A stretch of 64,000 nucleotides of DNA from Terebella lapidaria (lineage: Eukaryota > Annelida > Polychaeta > Terebellida > Terebellidae). Made by a program: the position numbers and the translations under genes. Of this stretch, positions 46,578 to 56,562 are shown in pieces. The notes beneath the pieces were generated by a model. That model was given only the letters and a program-made list of their open reading frames with translations, did not search any database and was not told where the DNA came from. The stretch covers positions 21,173,809-21,237,808 of the forward strand of contig OX424559.1 in the NCBI GenBank assembly GCA_949152475.1. Direction: 5' to 3'. Within the stretch, counting starts at the first letter, position 1, and each line of letters starts with the position of its first letter.

Positions 46578-47175
46578 ATGATGGATATCTCCAGAAAGAT
46601 GGCACATATCTGGCATTTCGTGGGGGTACAAAAGCTGACTGAAAACCAGAAGCTTAGCAGGGCTGATAACACCAATCATACATCACATCAGAAGGCACCA
46701 AGGTCTATAGCAGTACACAAGAAAGAGCGAGGTCAAACAGAGCTAACCATGAGTGACCTAATTTGTGACCAAGGCAGTCAATTCAAAGCCTACGCTTCAA
46801 AAGTGTATAACACAAAGACATGCATCAGGTAACGGACCAAGTCAAGGAGAGTTCTGAACGACTGATGGCTACCCACAGGATGGTGGAATAATTATCGTCT
46901 CACCAAAGGGTAATTTGCAGAATCGTGTATGGATGACGGTGAAAATAATGGAGGGGAAAAGATGCCCAAGACATCATGATTGTGGTGTGTAGATGGTTCC
47001 AGCACATCTCAGATGTCAGCATGGGTGTGCTGCGGTAACAAGTCGAACAGAGACATCTTCTGCGACTATTGTGGGGAGCAAGGCCACACAAAAGACAACT
47101 GTGAGCATGGTGAAATGATTCACTGTTTCAAATGCAACAGGCAATTTGTATTACTCATACTAGGATCCCGGCAAT
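46578..47175 (+). pseudogene. LINE ORF1-like remnant with zinc knuckles, cut by Harbinger
   Basis: The recognisable end, 47061-47160, reads FCDYCGEQGHTKDNCEHGEM then IHCFKCNRQ. That is one complete CCHC knuckle and the start of a second, as in ORF1/gag-like RNA-binding proteins. Upstream frames are broken. The reading is lost at 47175, exactly where the Harbinger terminal repeat begins. An endonuclease-bearing LINE remnant continues on the other side at 53582. The two are inferred to be one element. Confidence 0.5.
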
Positions 47176-47248
47176 AGGGACATGCGACAAATCGCATTAG
47201 CAGGCACGTTTATTTAAACGGCACGTATTTGTATAACTCCACGTTTAG

Positions 47249-48423
47249 TCCGTATATGAAGGGACAATTATTATTTTATGTTGTAAATGCCAGGGTACCC
47301 ATAGGTCAGAAAAAAAAAACAAATAAAAGGGTGAAAAACATTAACTGCAGGGGAAAATACAAAAATCCAATCTCACGGAAAAATCAGGGAATATCCTGTT
47401 AAATTGGTACACACCGGTGTTTCATTATTACCAATGATAAGGATTCCCATAACATTTTCGAGGCTAGTGCTGATTTTTCCTGACTGATTTTTCCTGATCT
47501 CCCTTGTTTGGAAACGTAGTATGTCATGTTCATACGCTCAAGCTACTTTATGGCTATTTTTCGCCGCAATACCTTACAATAGTTGAGCATTTCAAGTTCA
47601 ATAGAACCGAGTGCCCATTGACGTCAGAGCTCAGCATGTACAAATGGGTTCATGAGCTGATGTTTGGTGTTTGTCATTGTTCGCGTGTTCAACACAGAAA
47701 AATGCTGTAGAGCACAACTCCGTTGAATGTGTGACATATACCCTGCAGTTTATCTCGTCCATATCACACATTCTTCTCACAGATAACCTGCGATACTGTG
47801 CCTTGTAGTACATATAGTAATGGTCTCTCTGCACATGAACCATATTTCTACCATAGATATGTTTATAATACTATTCTATTAGACCAAGACCATAGACAAT
47901 TTTAGACCAGCCAACAGTCACTGCATGGTTGACCTATCCTGACTTGAATAGATAGTGTTATGGATGATTCCTCTTCGACATTCTGCAAAAAATGTCACAA
48001 ATCTATATCTCAGCACCATTGGAAAGTTTCTGTGTATGTATGATACTGATACTATGTCGCTGTACGTTCTATGTGCTCTTCATCCATTTAGGCAATGAAT
48101 GTTAATTTTTTCAAACTTGTCTATGTGAATGATGTAAAACCTTCATGGAGAATGTCGGTAGTAGTTTTACCAGGATGATATGTGATAAGCATTACCTTGT
48201 GTATCTAGATGTTGTTGAAATGAGTGGTTAGTAGTCATTTTGAAAAAAGCCTGGAAAAGCATTTTTTGACAGAACAAGCCAGAACAGGATGATAAGAAGG
48301 GGGGTGGTTGTGGGTCAGGCTCACCTATTACACATGCCGGACTATATGGTGAACTCTCCTATATATGCGAGGGCATTTACAACATGAAATAATAATTACC
48401 CCCTCCCTATATGGTCTGAATAC
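47249..48423. mobile_element. Nested TIR element inside the Harbinger left arm
   Basis: This interrupts the Harbinger TIR between CCACGTTTAG and GGAAGCCC. Near its ends, 26-bp inverted repeats (47266-47291 and 48372-48397; AATTATTATTT(T/C)ATG then TTGTAAATGCC) differ at one position. The outermost about 15-25 bases are only loosely inverted. There is no coding frame of note, so it is non-autonomous. Superfamily and target duplication are unresolved. Confidence 0.55.
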
Positions 48424-48479
48424 GGAAGCCCATAGGTGACATGCGCGTAAAAACTTTTTATGTCTTTTCCAGCAAAAAG

Positions 48480-49008
48480 CTAGCACGTTCGAACGTGGAA
48501 GCATTTAACACTATCACGTTCGCACGTAGAAACAGCTAAGGCTATTGCGTTCACACGTGGAAAGTCCTAGGTTACCACGTTCACACGTGGAAGCATTTAA
48601 CGCTTCCACGTTCGCACGTGGAAACTTCAGGAGCTACTAAGTTCGCACGTGCAAAGATTTGAGTGTGGTAGCATCAAATGCTTTCACGTGTGAACGTGGT
48701 AGCTTTGAATCTTTCTACGTGTGGGCGTAGAAACTTAAATCTTTCTACGTGCGAACGTGGAAAGGTATAAATGCTTCCACGTGTGAACGTGGTAGCTTTG
48801 AAACTTTCTACGTGTGAACGTGGAAACCTACATCTTTCTACGTTCGAACGTGACAGGTTTTAAAGTTTCTACGTGCGAACGTGGAAGCAGATAAAGTTTC
48901 CACGTGTGAACGTGGTAGCTTTGAAACTTTCTACGTGTGAACGTGGAAACCTACATCTTTCTACGTTCGAACGTGATAGGTTTTAAAGATTCAACGTGCG
49001 AACGTGAT
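48480..49008. repeat. Left array of a 16-bp ACGTG palindrome, about 17 copies
   Basis: Variants of C(T/C)ACGTG(T/C)GAACGTGG recur about every 30 bp. Copies before about 48660 are in the opposite orientation (CCACGTTC(A/G)CACGTGG) to those after. Spacers are A/T-rich (AAGCATTTAA, TAGCTTTGAAACTT). The motif includes the E-box core CACGTG. It is probably the subterminal binding array of the Harbinger proteins (inference). Confidence 0.85.
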
Positions 49009-49417
49009 AACATATAATAGAGAGTTTAAGCTAAGGTAACGAAACGTGGCGTAATGACGTATTGCCCACAAACACATGACGTAACCGTTACATAAGTAAA
49101 TGAGTTTAAGCAGCTGCGTAACGTGTCATGTAATACAAATATAATTGAGATCATACTTTGCCTTACATATATAGATCAACATGTTCTTCGAGGTTGGCTG
49201 TTGAAATTTGAAAATTACATTTGTTTAACGAGCCTAATCTGAAGGAATGAAGTACAAACATTGCTCTGGTGAGTAGCCTACATCTATATAAACACCTACA
49301 TTTGGTAATTATTTATACCGGCAAAATAGGCTTGGCCTACCATCGTCGTGTTGATAAGAAATTTCACGCAGTCAAGAAAAATTCACACCTATAAAGAATT
49401 ATAATGACCGACAGGAC

Positions 49418-50437
49418 ATGGATGAAACGGCCGTATTGTTGTTGGAGGAAGAGGGAGATTTGGACGATGAATTGCTTCTTCAGTACCTATTCTCAGAAGA
49501 CAAGGAACCATCGTTTGCATTTGATTTAGATTCGCTCACAGACAGTCAGTGCAAAAGGTACTTCAGATTCGAAAAACAGGATCTTGTGCGCCTTCAACAA
49601 GCTCTGAGAATCCCACCCACCATTAGGTGCTATAATCGCAGCAAAGTGAACGGCCTGGAAGGATTATGTATACTACTAAGGCGGCTTGCTTATCCTAACA
49701 GACTGAGTGACTTGACACCTATATTTGGTAGAGCCAGGGAAGAGATCAGCTTGATTGTGAATGCCGTTTTGGATATCATATATGAACTTCACGGAAACAA
49801 ACTGCATAATCTTGACCGAGAGTGGGTATCACCCAGAGACTTCGCACTGGCCGTGCATGCTAAAGGCGCGCCCTTACAAAGCGTATGGGCTTTCATAGAT
49901 GGTACCGTTCGTCCAATGTGCAGACCAGGCCATAATCAGGAGTCTGTATTCAACGGTCACAGACGAGTTCATGCTATTAAGTTCCAATCGGTTATGGCCC
50001 CTAACGGGATGATAGTGGATCTCTACGGTCCAATCGAAGGTCGGCGTCATGATGCGGCGTTGCTACAAGAAAGCGGACTGATGGATCGCCTGCAGATACC
50101 AAAATTTCAGAATTTCTCTCTGTATGGTGATGCTGCATATCCAATTCGTCCTGAGCTCCTGGTCCCATTCAGAGGAGCACAACTAACAGATGACCAACGC
50201 GATTTCAACCGTACAATGTCCCCTATGAGGGAGGCCGTCGAGTGGGGATTCGGTGAGCTCGTCAGCTTATTTGCTTTCTTGGACTTCAAAAAAAATTTGA
50301 AACTGTACCTACAGCCTGTGGGAAAGTTGTACATTGTCAGTGCTATACTGTTCAATTGCCATGTTTGTATGTATGGTAATCAAGTTAGTAAGTATTTCAA
50401 TATGGAGCCTGTTCTTTTGGAGGACTACTTGCGTTAA
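49418..50437 (+). CDS. Harbinger-type DDE transposase
   Basis: Single-exon frame of 339 residues, starting at ATG 49418 and ending TAA. It is a cut-and-paste nuclease of the PIF/Harbinger (DDE_Tnp_4) family, expected to work in the nucleus with a Myb-like partner. Visible blocks are an acidic N-terminus (1-45), a helical region with LRRLAYPNRLSDL (88-99), FIDGT (D161), YGPIEGRRHDAALL (D212), YGDAAYP (D238) and REAVEWGFG (E272/E275). D161 and D212 with a C-terminal Glu give a plausible DDE triad. There are no stops or frameshifts. It lies convergent to the Myb-like gene within the same transposon. A domesticated HARBI1-like gene is less likely because TIRs and target duplication are still present. 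Confidence 0.88.
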   Translation: MDETAVLLLEEEGDLDDELLLQYLFSEDKEPSFAFDLDSLTDSQCKRYFRFEKQDLVRLQQALRIPPTIRCYNRSKVNGLEGLCILLRRLAYPNRLSDLTPIFGRAREEISLIVNAVLDIIYELHGNKLHNLDREWVSPRDFALAVHAKGAPLQSVWAFIDGTVRPMCRPGHNQESVFNGHRRVHAIKFQSVMAPNGMIVDLYGPIEGRRHDAALLQESGLMDRLQIPKFQNFSLYGDAAYPIRPELLVPFRGAQLTDDQRDFNRTMSPMREAVEWGFGELVSLFAFLDFKKNLKLYLQPVGKLYIVSAILFNCHVCMYGNQVSKYFNMEPVLLEDYLR

Positions 50438-50845
50438 AACGTAGTACTTCCGTGTCAGCGCCGTGAACATATAAGTAGATTTAATAAATTTAAATAACAT
50501 TCATTACGTCTCATCTTATTCCAATAGGGTTATAATGATATGATATGATCTTACAATGATATATGGAAATTTCAAAACTGACTTCTGGAATCGCTTGAAA
50601 GAATTTGTGGTGGCACCATTAATGAACTTATTTTTATTCAGTCAAAAAAAAAAAACATTTACATACATGTACAGTACTAGTATAATATTGTACTAGTATA
50701 ATATAATATTACCAAGGTTCATTAACTGTGATACGTGCTATGGTGCTACGTAAACATGTAATACATAATATTATGTAGAAATTGATCATAACATGTCTTA
50801 ACTACTATTTTGACAATAACATGTCTTTACTACTATATGTCATAA
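50438..50845. other. Intergenic gap between the convergent Harbinger genes
   Basis: AT-rich 3' ends of both genes, containing an A-run near 50646-50655 and ACTAGTATAATAT repeats (50675-50705). No further feature. Confidence 0.5.
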
Positions 50846-52538
50846 CTACTGTTTAGCATTTTTGGTTACAATGTCTTGTATTATGTTAAGCATTCCCATC
50901 ATCTGATTCCTATCAGCCCGCTGCGCCTCGGCCCTCAGGGCCATGTCATCCCTCTGGAGTTGGAGTCGTTCTTTTTCTAACCTCAATTCTTGCCGCCTCA
51001 ACTCCAGCTCCTCTCCTCTGTGGGATGATGCAACTCGATTTTTCTCTTCCAAATATGAAAACACTGATGTTTTATTGATACGTTGTCTTTTGGATTTTGA
51101 ATCTGAAATAAATCAATAGATCTATCACCTAAATTTTACGTGCAGTTAAACTGTTGAGGGTAACAAATATCTTTAGTGTATGTGCAGTGCGTGGTTTTAT
51201 TCGCTGTTTAAAAAAACATTATAAACTTGATTGCCAACTTTAATGTGAACGAGAAAAAATACGTGGTTAACGTTTCATGCCTCAGCCACATGTCGAATTT
51301 CAACCGACGATTCAAGAGAAAGTTATAGGAAAGACAGCTGGGAGCACCAGGTAGCCTATATCACTTTGATTGCATCGCGCTTAAGTATAAGGCAAGAGAT
51401 TGTGAATGATATGGAGGATTTTCAACACTAGTTTATCATATATTTACCTTGGTTATCAGAATCGCTGTCGTGACCGTCGTCGCCCTTTTTTGTCGTGGAC
51501 ATGGCGGCTTTACGGATGTCTTGTGCAATATCCCGTTGACTCTTTCTCTCCCTCACTCTCTGTCGGTCTTCCTCGCTTTTCTTTTCTTTCTGTCTTTGTT
51601 CGCTGTCTTCTCTCTCAAGGTCCACTATCTGCTGCAGTAACATCTCTTTTTCGTCGTATTGCTCATCTGTCCCGGACCTATACGCATAAAATCAGTGAAT
51701 TGTGGCTAGTGAGTTTTAAAAACTACCAATACGTGCAGGCCTACTTAGTATGTCACTGTAATTGCTTACCGTGACCAATACATTGAACCTCATTTGCTTG
51801 CAGAATAATCTTACAAATAAGTGTGCAACACTTTTATTGCGACTAATTATGATGTTTTCAAAAACACAACAAAAATAAAAGATTTAATATTTATTTAGTT
51901 ATTAGTATCTTTTGACAATGGCTAAAAATGTTGTGTTTCACGTTACCCGACTCTACCTAGTGAGTTCAAATGACACTGAATGTTTTTATAGGACAGTTCG
52001 AAAACTGTTTTTGCTACATATTAAATATTTTTTTCCACCAAATAAATTTTCGCTCTTGAAGACAGAATAATTCACCAAAAAGTACTTCAACACGGCCTGC
52101 AATAGGACCCATAGGTGTACACGGCATACTAGTATTAGTAGGCTCTACAATGTGTATACAAAAATAAATAACATAAAATTACAACCGAGCTCTGCACTAC
52201 CTAGGCCCCCTATATTTTGTTTGGCAAGTAGGCCTAACCTAAAACACAACATTATTGTTTAGGTCCAATTTATTTGAAAATATTATAGGCATGTACTTTC
52301 TCAGGTTAGCTCTGTCATCTTTTTTGAACTGTGTGATGAGCCGTTCCGTCCGCTCCCTACAGGAGCGAGCATCCACGTCGAACTTCGGCACTGCTAACTT
52401 GTTGAGTGTAGCTGCTATCTTCTTCCAACATTCCGCGGACGTTGGCTGTATCAGCAGTTTTTCTTTTAAAAGTAAAATATCATGGAGTGCAGAAAAACGA
52501 AACGTTTTTCTGGGCGCAGCTGCTGGTTTTTCCGCCAT
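50846..52538 (-). CDS. Myb/SANT-like DNA-binding partner of the Harbinger transposase, 3 exons
   Basis: The minus-strand exons are 52538-52297, 51677-51448 and 51102-50846. Donors are GTACAT and GTAAAT, acceptors CGTATAG and TTTCAG, phases 2 and 1. The total is 729 nt, 242 residues. Residues 10-80 form a Myb/SANT-like (MADF/trihelix type) domain: FRFSALHDILLLKEKL, CWKKIAATLN, ARSCRERTERLITQFKKDDR. Then comes an acidic, Lys-rich middle (QRQKEKKSEEDRQRVRERKS, GDDGHDSDSDN). A Glu/Arg-rich coiled-coil end follows (ELELRRQELRLEKERLQLQR). In Harbinger elements the Myb-like protein escorts the transposase to the nucleus and binds the transposon ends. This role is inferred, with the palindrome arrays as likely targets. 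The ATG at 52538 is chosen because an upstream GTG is not a credible start. Confidence 0.82.
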
Positions 52539-53269
52539 CACCTGCCAAAAATATAAAGATACATAATTGTGTATAATGAGGAATAAAAGCCCTATACGCC
52601 TACTAATATACCGTCTTTTTTTTCCTATACTACATGTACATGCATATAGCAGACTAAAATAAATGGCAATACAGTACAGTACCTAGACTGGCTATCGTAG
52701 ATCTATATTATTTTTGCATCGATTTTTGCATCAAAATTCATGATTATTTTATGGTGTTTAGATCTATACCAGAATCTAATATCCAAATAGATCTACTTAG
52801 AAGGTTGCGTAAAAATCTTGTTGAAAATACTTTTGACTGGCATTACATTAATGCATTGCAATTATTATGGTGAATATTAGACTAAAGCATGCTTGGCCTA
52901 ACATAGCCGGGCCGTTGTCAACCTGTCAGCCTGCAGCGACCAGCGTGGATCGGCCCCAAACCACATGTACGTGAGCCTTGTTTGACGGCATTTTCTGCAC
53001 CCATGCCGTTCAAACTCCGCTTTAAAACTATACATGAGTTGACTATGTAGTCTCACGGACATAACTAGTAAATTACAAGACAATTGTATATAAACTCTCG
53101 CTGGAAATACAATTCGTAAACAGTGTGTAACTTACGTGTGGTTCTTGTTTACACGTCAATTCCAAACGGGAAACGAACTGGCCACGAGGCACGCGACGTG
53201 TGAAATTACGTAAAATGACGTCATACGTTATCTGGGTCACGTTCGTTTGCTTAGCTTAATCTCCCTAAT

Positions 53270-53441
53270 GTTTCCACGTGTGAACGTGGTAGCTTTGGAC
53301 TTTCTACGTGTGAACGTGGAAGCCTAAAACCTTTCTACGTGCGACGTGATAAGTTTAAAGTTACCACGTGCGAATGTGATAGCGCTAAATGCTTCCACGT
53401 GCGAACGTGGTAGCTTTGAACTTTCTACGTTCGAACGTGCA
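53270..53441. repeat. Right array of the same 16-bp palindrome, 6 copies
   Basis: Copies start near 53274, 53304, 53335, 53364, 53394 and 53425 with the same about 30-bp spacing and the same spacer words (TAGCTTTG, CTTTCTACG) as the left array. Confidence 0.85.
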
Positions 53442-53581
53442 AGGTTTTCAATAGAAAAAACACCAAATTTTTTTTCCCGTACATGTCACCTATGGGCTTC
53501 CATACCTAAACGTGGAGTTATACGTATACGTGCCGTTTAAATAAACGTGCCTACTAACGCGATTTATCGCATGTCCCTAAT

Positions 53582-54600
53582 GAAAGAGTAGCCGGAATGA
53601 TTGACAATAGTCCAACCGTATATGACAATGTTCTTATGGACAATGCTCTTCACATGTCTGACCAATCATACGAATCATACAATTCTCCGCCATACGAAAG
53701 TGTTTATGAATAAAACTTTCCCTGTGAAAAAATGGTAACTTTATGTGAAAAAGTGGTGATATCGAGAACCGTACGCTAGAACACGTAGAAGGAACAAACA
53801 TTTTTAATGTGGAGTGATGACAATGTTTGCAGTGCTCACGACAATGGTAACGGTTTTAATTTTCAACATCATCATCTCCATCCCTCCCCCCCCCCCCCCC
53901 CCCCGCATGATCATCATCATCATCATCATCATCATTCTCAAGACACTAGTGCTCATAAAAGTAAATATATAAATATAATTATGCTCATGTAAATGACCGT
54001 GATGTTATTGATGACTTCGAATGGATCAATGTTCATAACCTTACTACCAATGATATGAATGTTCATGTGAATTCCACAGAAAAAAATTGTGACTCTGTTC
54101 ACAAAACTGATCGTGAAGATAAAGAGACCTCTAACTATGCTAACAGTGATATTGACAATAACTACAAATATATGAATGTTGTTGTAAATATTGCTAAGAA
54201 GACAATTTCAGCCTGTGAAATTGCTGACAGTATTTGTGTTGTAATTGCTTGTCTAAAGAATAACTGTATATTTCAGGGAGTCGAGCAATTTCATACAGAA
54301 AATAAGAAAATTTTCAGAATTGCTCATATAAATGTGAATAGTATAAGAAATAAATTTGAGCCATTCCGGGAGGTATTATATGAACATATTTCCGATACTT
54401 TGTCTATTCAAGAAAACAAATATCGCTGAATCTTTTCCCGACAGCCAGTTTTACTATAACACAATATACAATGCATAGAAAAAATGTTAATGAAAAAGAG
54501 GGAGATCTGCTTATGTATGTAAGAAATGATCTGCCACAATACAGACGTTATGATGTTAAACAGCATGTACTCAACAATCATAACGGACGGATAGAGGTAT
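53582..54600 (+). pseudogene. LINE remnant: ORF1 tail and ORF2 endonuclease start
   Basis: Directly right of the Harbinger element a frame encodes MSDQSYESYNSPPYESVYE and stops at 53713. A second region, with a C-run (about 53887-53904) and CAT repeats (53906-53936), encodes a low-complexity start. From 54280 it reads FRIAHINVNSIRNKFEPFRE then SIQENKYR, the N-terminal blocks of an apurinic-type LINE endonuclease (NxxSIRNK, E of TE). YVRNDLPQYRRYD follows at about 54515-54555. Frames are broken. The reading is interrupted by a tandem-repeat element at about 54605 and resumes at 55640. Confidence 0.62.
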
Positions 54601-54604
54601 TTTT

Positions 54605-55645
54605 ACCCTCGCCCCGTAGGGGTGCGAGGGTATTGCAATTGGGTCTGTCCGTTTGTATGTTTGTTTGTTTGTTTGTTTGTTTGTTTGTTTGTCTGTCCGC
54701 GCGCATATCTCAAAGGAGAATAGTCCGATCAACATGAAACTGATAGGGATGAAGCGGTATCTCAGTGGCTCGGTCCTCCGCGAACCTGGTCAACATCGGA
54801 CAAAAACTGTTGCCATGGCAACGGAAAATGTAAAAATCAATAAGTGACCATAACTTCGGTTCTAATCAAGATAATTTTTTCTAACTAATTTTGTATTTTT
54901 CTATGGCCAATTCCTGATCATCTGATATATGGCCCGTGGTCGAACGATCAAAACTCTCCATTATCGCCCGATGGCGAAAAATTGGGGGTCACGGTTTCGA
55001 ACTTTTTTGGCCAGCGACGTTTCAGTGCAAATGTTCGCGCTCATAACTCAAAGGGAAACGGTCCGATCGAGTTGAAATTTATAGGGCAAGAGTGCTATGG
55101 TAGTCGTTCAGTCCTTGTACCAAAATCGGATGGAAACGGTTGTCATGGCAACGGAAAAGAGAAAATCACATCATTGGCTCTAACTCCGGTTCTACTTGAT
55201 ATTAATTTTTTAAAACTATTTTTGTATTTTTCTTTGGCCAATTCTCGATCGTTTGGTGTACAACCGACGGTCGTACAACGAAAACTCTCCATTATCGCCC
55301 GATTTCGGTTATTTTTGGCCAGCAACGTTTCAGTGCAAATGTCCGCGCTCATAAGTCAAAGGCAAACGGTCCAATCAATTTGAAATTTATAGGGCTAGAG
55401 TGCTATGGTAGTGGCTCAGAAAACGGTTGCCATGGCAACGGAAAAAAGAAAAGCACATAATTGGCTATAACTCCGGTTCTAATCAATATTAAATCTTCAA
55501 CCTATTTTTGTATTTTTCTTTGGCCAATACCAAATCGTATGGCGTACAACCGATGGTCTTAAGACCAAAACTCTCAATTATCGCCTAATTTTAGTGACTG
55601 AATCTGAAGGGCGAGGGTCTGCAATCTCTGATTGTCTCGTTTGTA
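54605..55645. mobile_element. Tandem-unit element with CCCTCGCC ends, inserted in the LINE
   Basis: The left end is ACCCTCGCCCCGTAGGGG, a small hairpin, followed by TTTG repeats (54653-54690). About three units of 290-330 bp follow, marked by (G/T)CCATGGCAACGG at about 54809, 55139 and 55426. The right end has GGGCGAGGGTCTGC (55609-55622) and continues to GTCTCGTTT. ACCCTCGCCC (54605-54614) and GGGCGAGGGT (55609-55618) are perfect 10-bp inverted repeats. No protein is supported. It is the same family, in opposite orientation, as 61879-63985. Confidence 0.75.
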
Positions 55646-56002
55646 TTGAAATGAAAATTAACAGAGCAAAAATGGGTATTTGTCAACATGTACAAACACC
55701 CAAAAGTACAAAGATCATATTAAAAAATTGTATCCACAATATAATGAAAGAATGTATCGTAGAAAATGTGAATATTGTTATCATGGGTGATTTCAATGTT
55801 GATATGCTGAAACCTAACACACTGAAAGATTGTATGGATATAAATGGTCTTGCGAATATTGTCAAATCAGCAACATATGTTGAAGAAAAACCCACAATGA
55901 TCGATTGACTGTTGACTACGAATCCTGAAAGAATGCAAAGCTCTATATGTGTGCAGATAGGTTTGAAGTTGGAACCAATTTTAAAATTAGCAATCTTGTT
56001 TA

Positions 56003-56003
<1 letters not shown>
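55640..56003 (+). pseudogene. LINE endonuclease remnant, continued
   Basis: After the insert: CIEMKINRAKMGICQHVQTP, then NVNIVIMGDFNVDMLKPNTL with the GDFNxD catalytic block, then ANIVKSATYVEEKPTMID and a stop. The order fits continuation of the endonuclease begun at 54280. No reverse transcriptase follows. The copy ends at an AAT microsatellite. Confidence 0.65.

Positions 56004-56062
<59 letters not shown>
56004..56062. repeat. AAT microsatellite
   Basis: About 19 AAT triplets. Confidence 0.95.
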
Positions 56063-56064
<2 letters not shown>

Positions 56065-56079
56065 TAATTGTGGGGGTAT

Positions 56080-56430
56080 GTACGACAGATTATCTTGAAC
56101 TACCCCATGGTCTCCAAGTAAGGGCCGCACATACCCCACCCATGAGGGTACATGAAGGTCGGGCATGCCCCACACGAAAGTCATATATACCCCTGGTAAG
56201 GCAGGATATACCCCATCGGAGGGTCAGACATACCCTTCTCAAGACAGACATACCCCCATTGAAGGCATGACATGCCCATTTCAGGGCCTGACATACCCCT
56301 TCGAAAGTTAGAGATACCCCATACAAGGAGATACATACCCCCTTTGAAAGCCTGACATACCCATCGGAGGGTGCTACATACCCCTACTGAGGGTACTACT
56401 TACCCATCAAAAGGGACTGATATACTTATT
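56080..56430. repeat. Degenerate minisatellite based on CATACCCC
   Basis: ACATACCCC-like words recur about every 25-32 bp, separated by GAAGG or GAGGGT-containing spacers. It is a loose relative of the 34-bp array downstream in that both alternate CCCC and AGG words. No gene. Confidence 0.7.
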
Positions 56431-56562
56431 TGGGAAGATCAAAGCAAACCAACTGAGCTCGAATCGCAGGCTACGATTAACATACAAACCAACTCTAACC
56501 ACATTACTAGTTGTATGTACTGGTTAGGCATACTGGAAAGAGACTAATTTGTGTCATGTCCC

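Larger units (their letters stand above)
47176..53578. mobile_element. PIF/Harbinger-type DNA transposon, apparently autonomous
   Basis: The outer terminal inverted repeats begin AGGGACATGCGA. The left arm is 47176-47248. After a foreign insert it continues at 48424-48443 (GGAAGCCCATAGGTGACATG). The right arm is 53482-53578. A 3-bp AAT flanks both ends (47173-47175 and 53579-53581), the target-duplication length of this superfamily. Inside are a transposase on the plus strand, a convergent three-exon Myb/SANT-like gene on the minus strand, and two subterminal arrays of a 16-bp palindrome. Both genes are open, so the element is young or recently active, apart from the insert in its left arm. 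Confidence 0.82.

Noticed and set aside
45063..47160. N-terminal hexokinase exon with LDLGGTN
   Set aside because: I looked for the motif on the minus strand and did not find it, so no exon is claimed.
48480..49008. CRISPR-like or promoter enhancer cluster
   Set aside because: Repeats are 16-bp palindromes with similar, not unique, spacers, and a second array lies at the other end of the same transposon. A transposon-end function fits better.
49418..50437. Domesticated HARBI1-like host gene
   Set aside because: Terminal repeats, AAT target duplication and the neighbouring Myb-like gene point to a transposon copy.
53807..53992. His-rich small protein
   Set aside because: It comes from CAT and C-run simple repeats in a decayed LINE and has no support as a gene.
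54471..54847. Cys/Val/Leu-rich membrane-like peptides
   Set aside because: They are translations of TTTG tandem repeats at the edge of the tandem-unit element.
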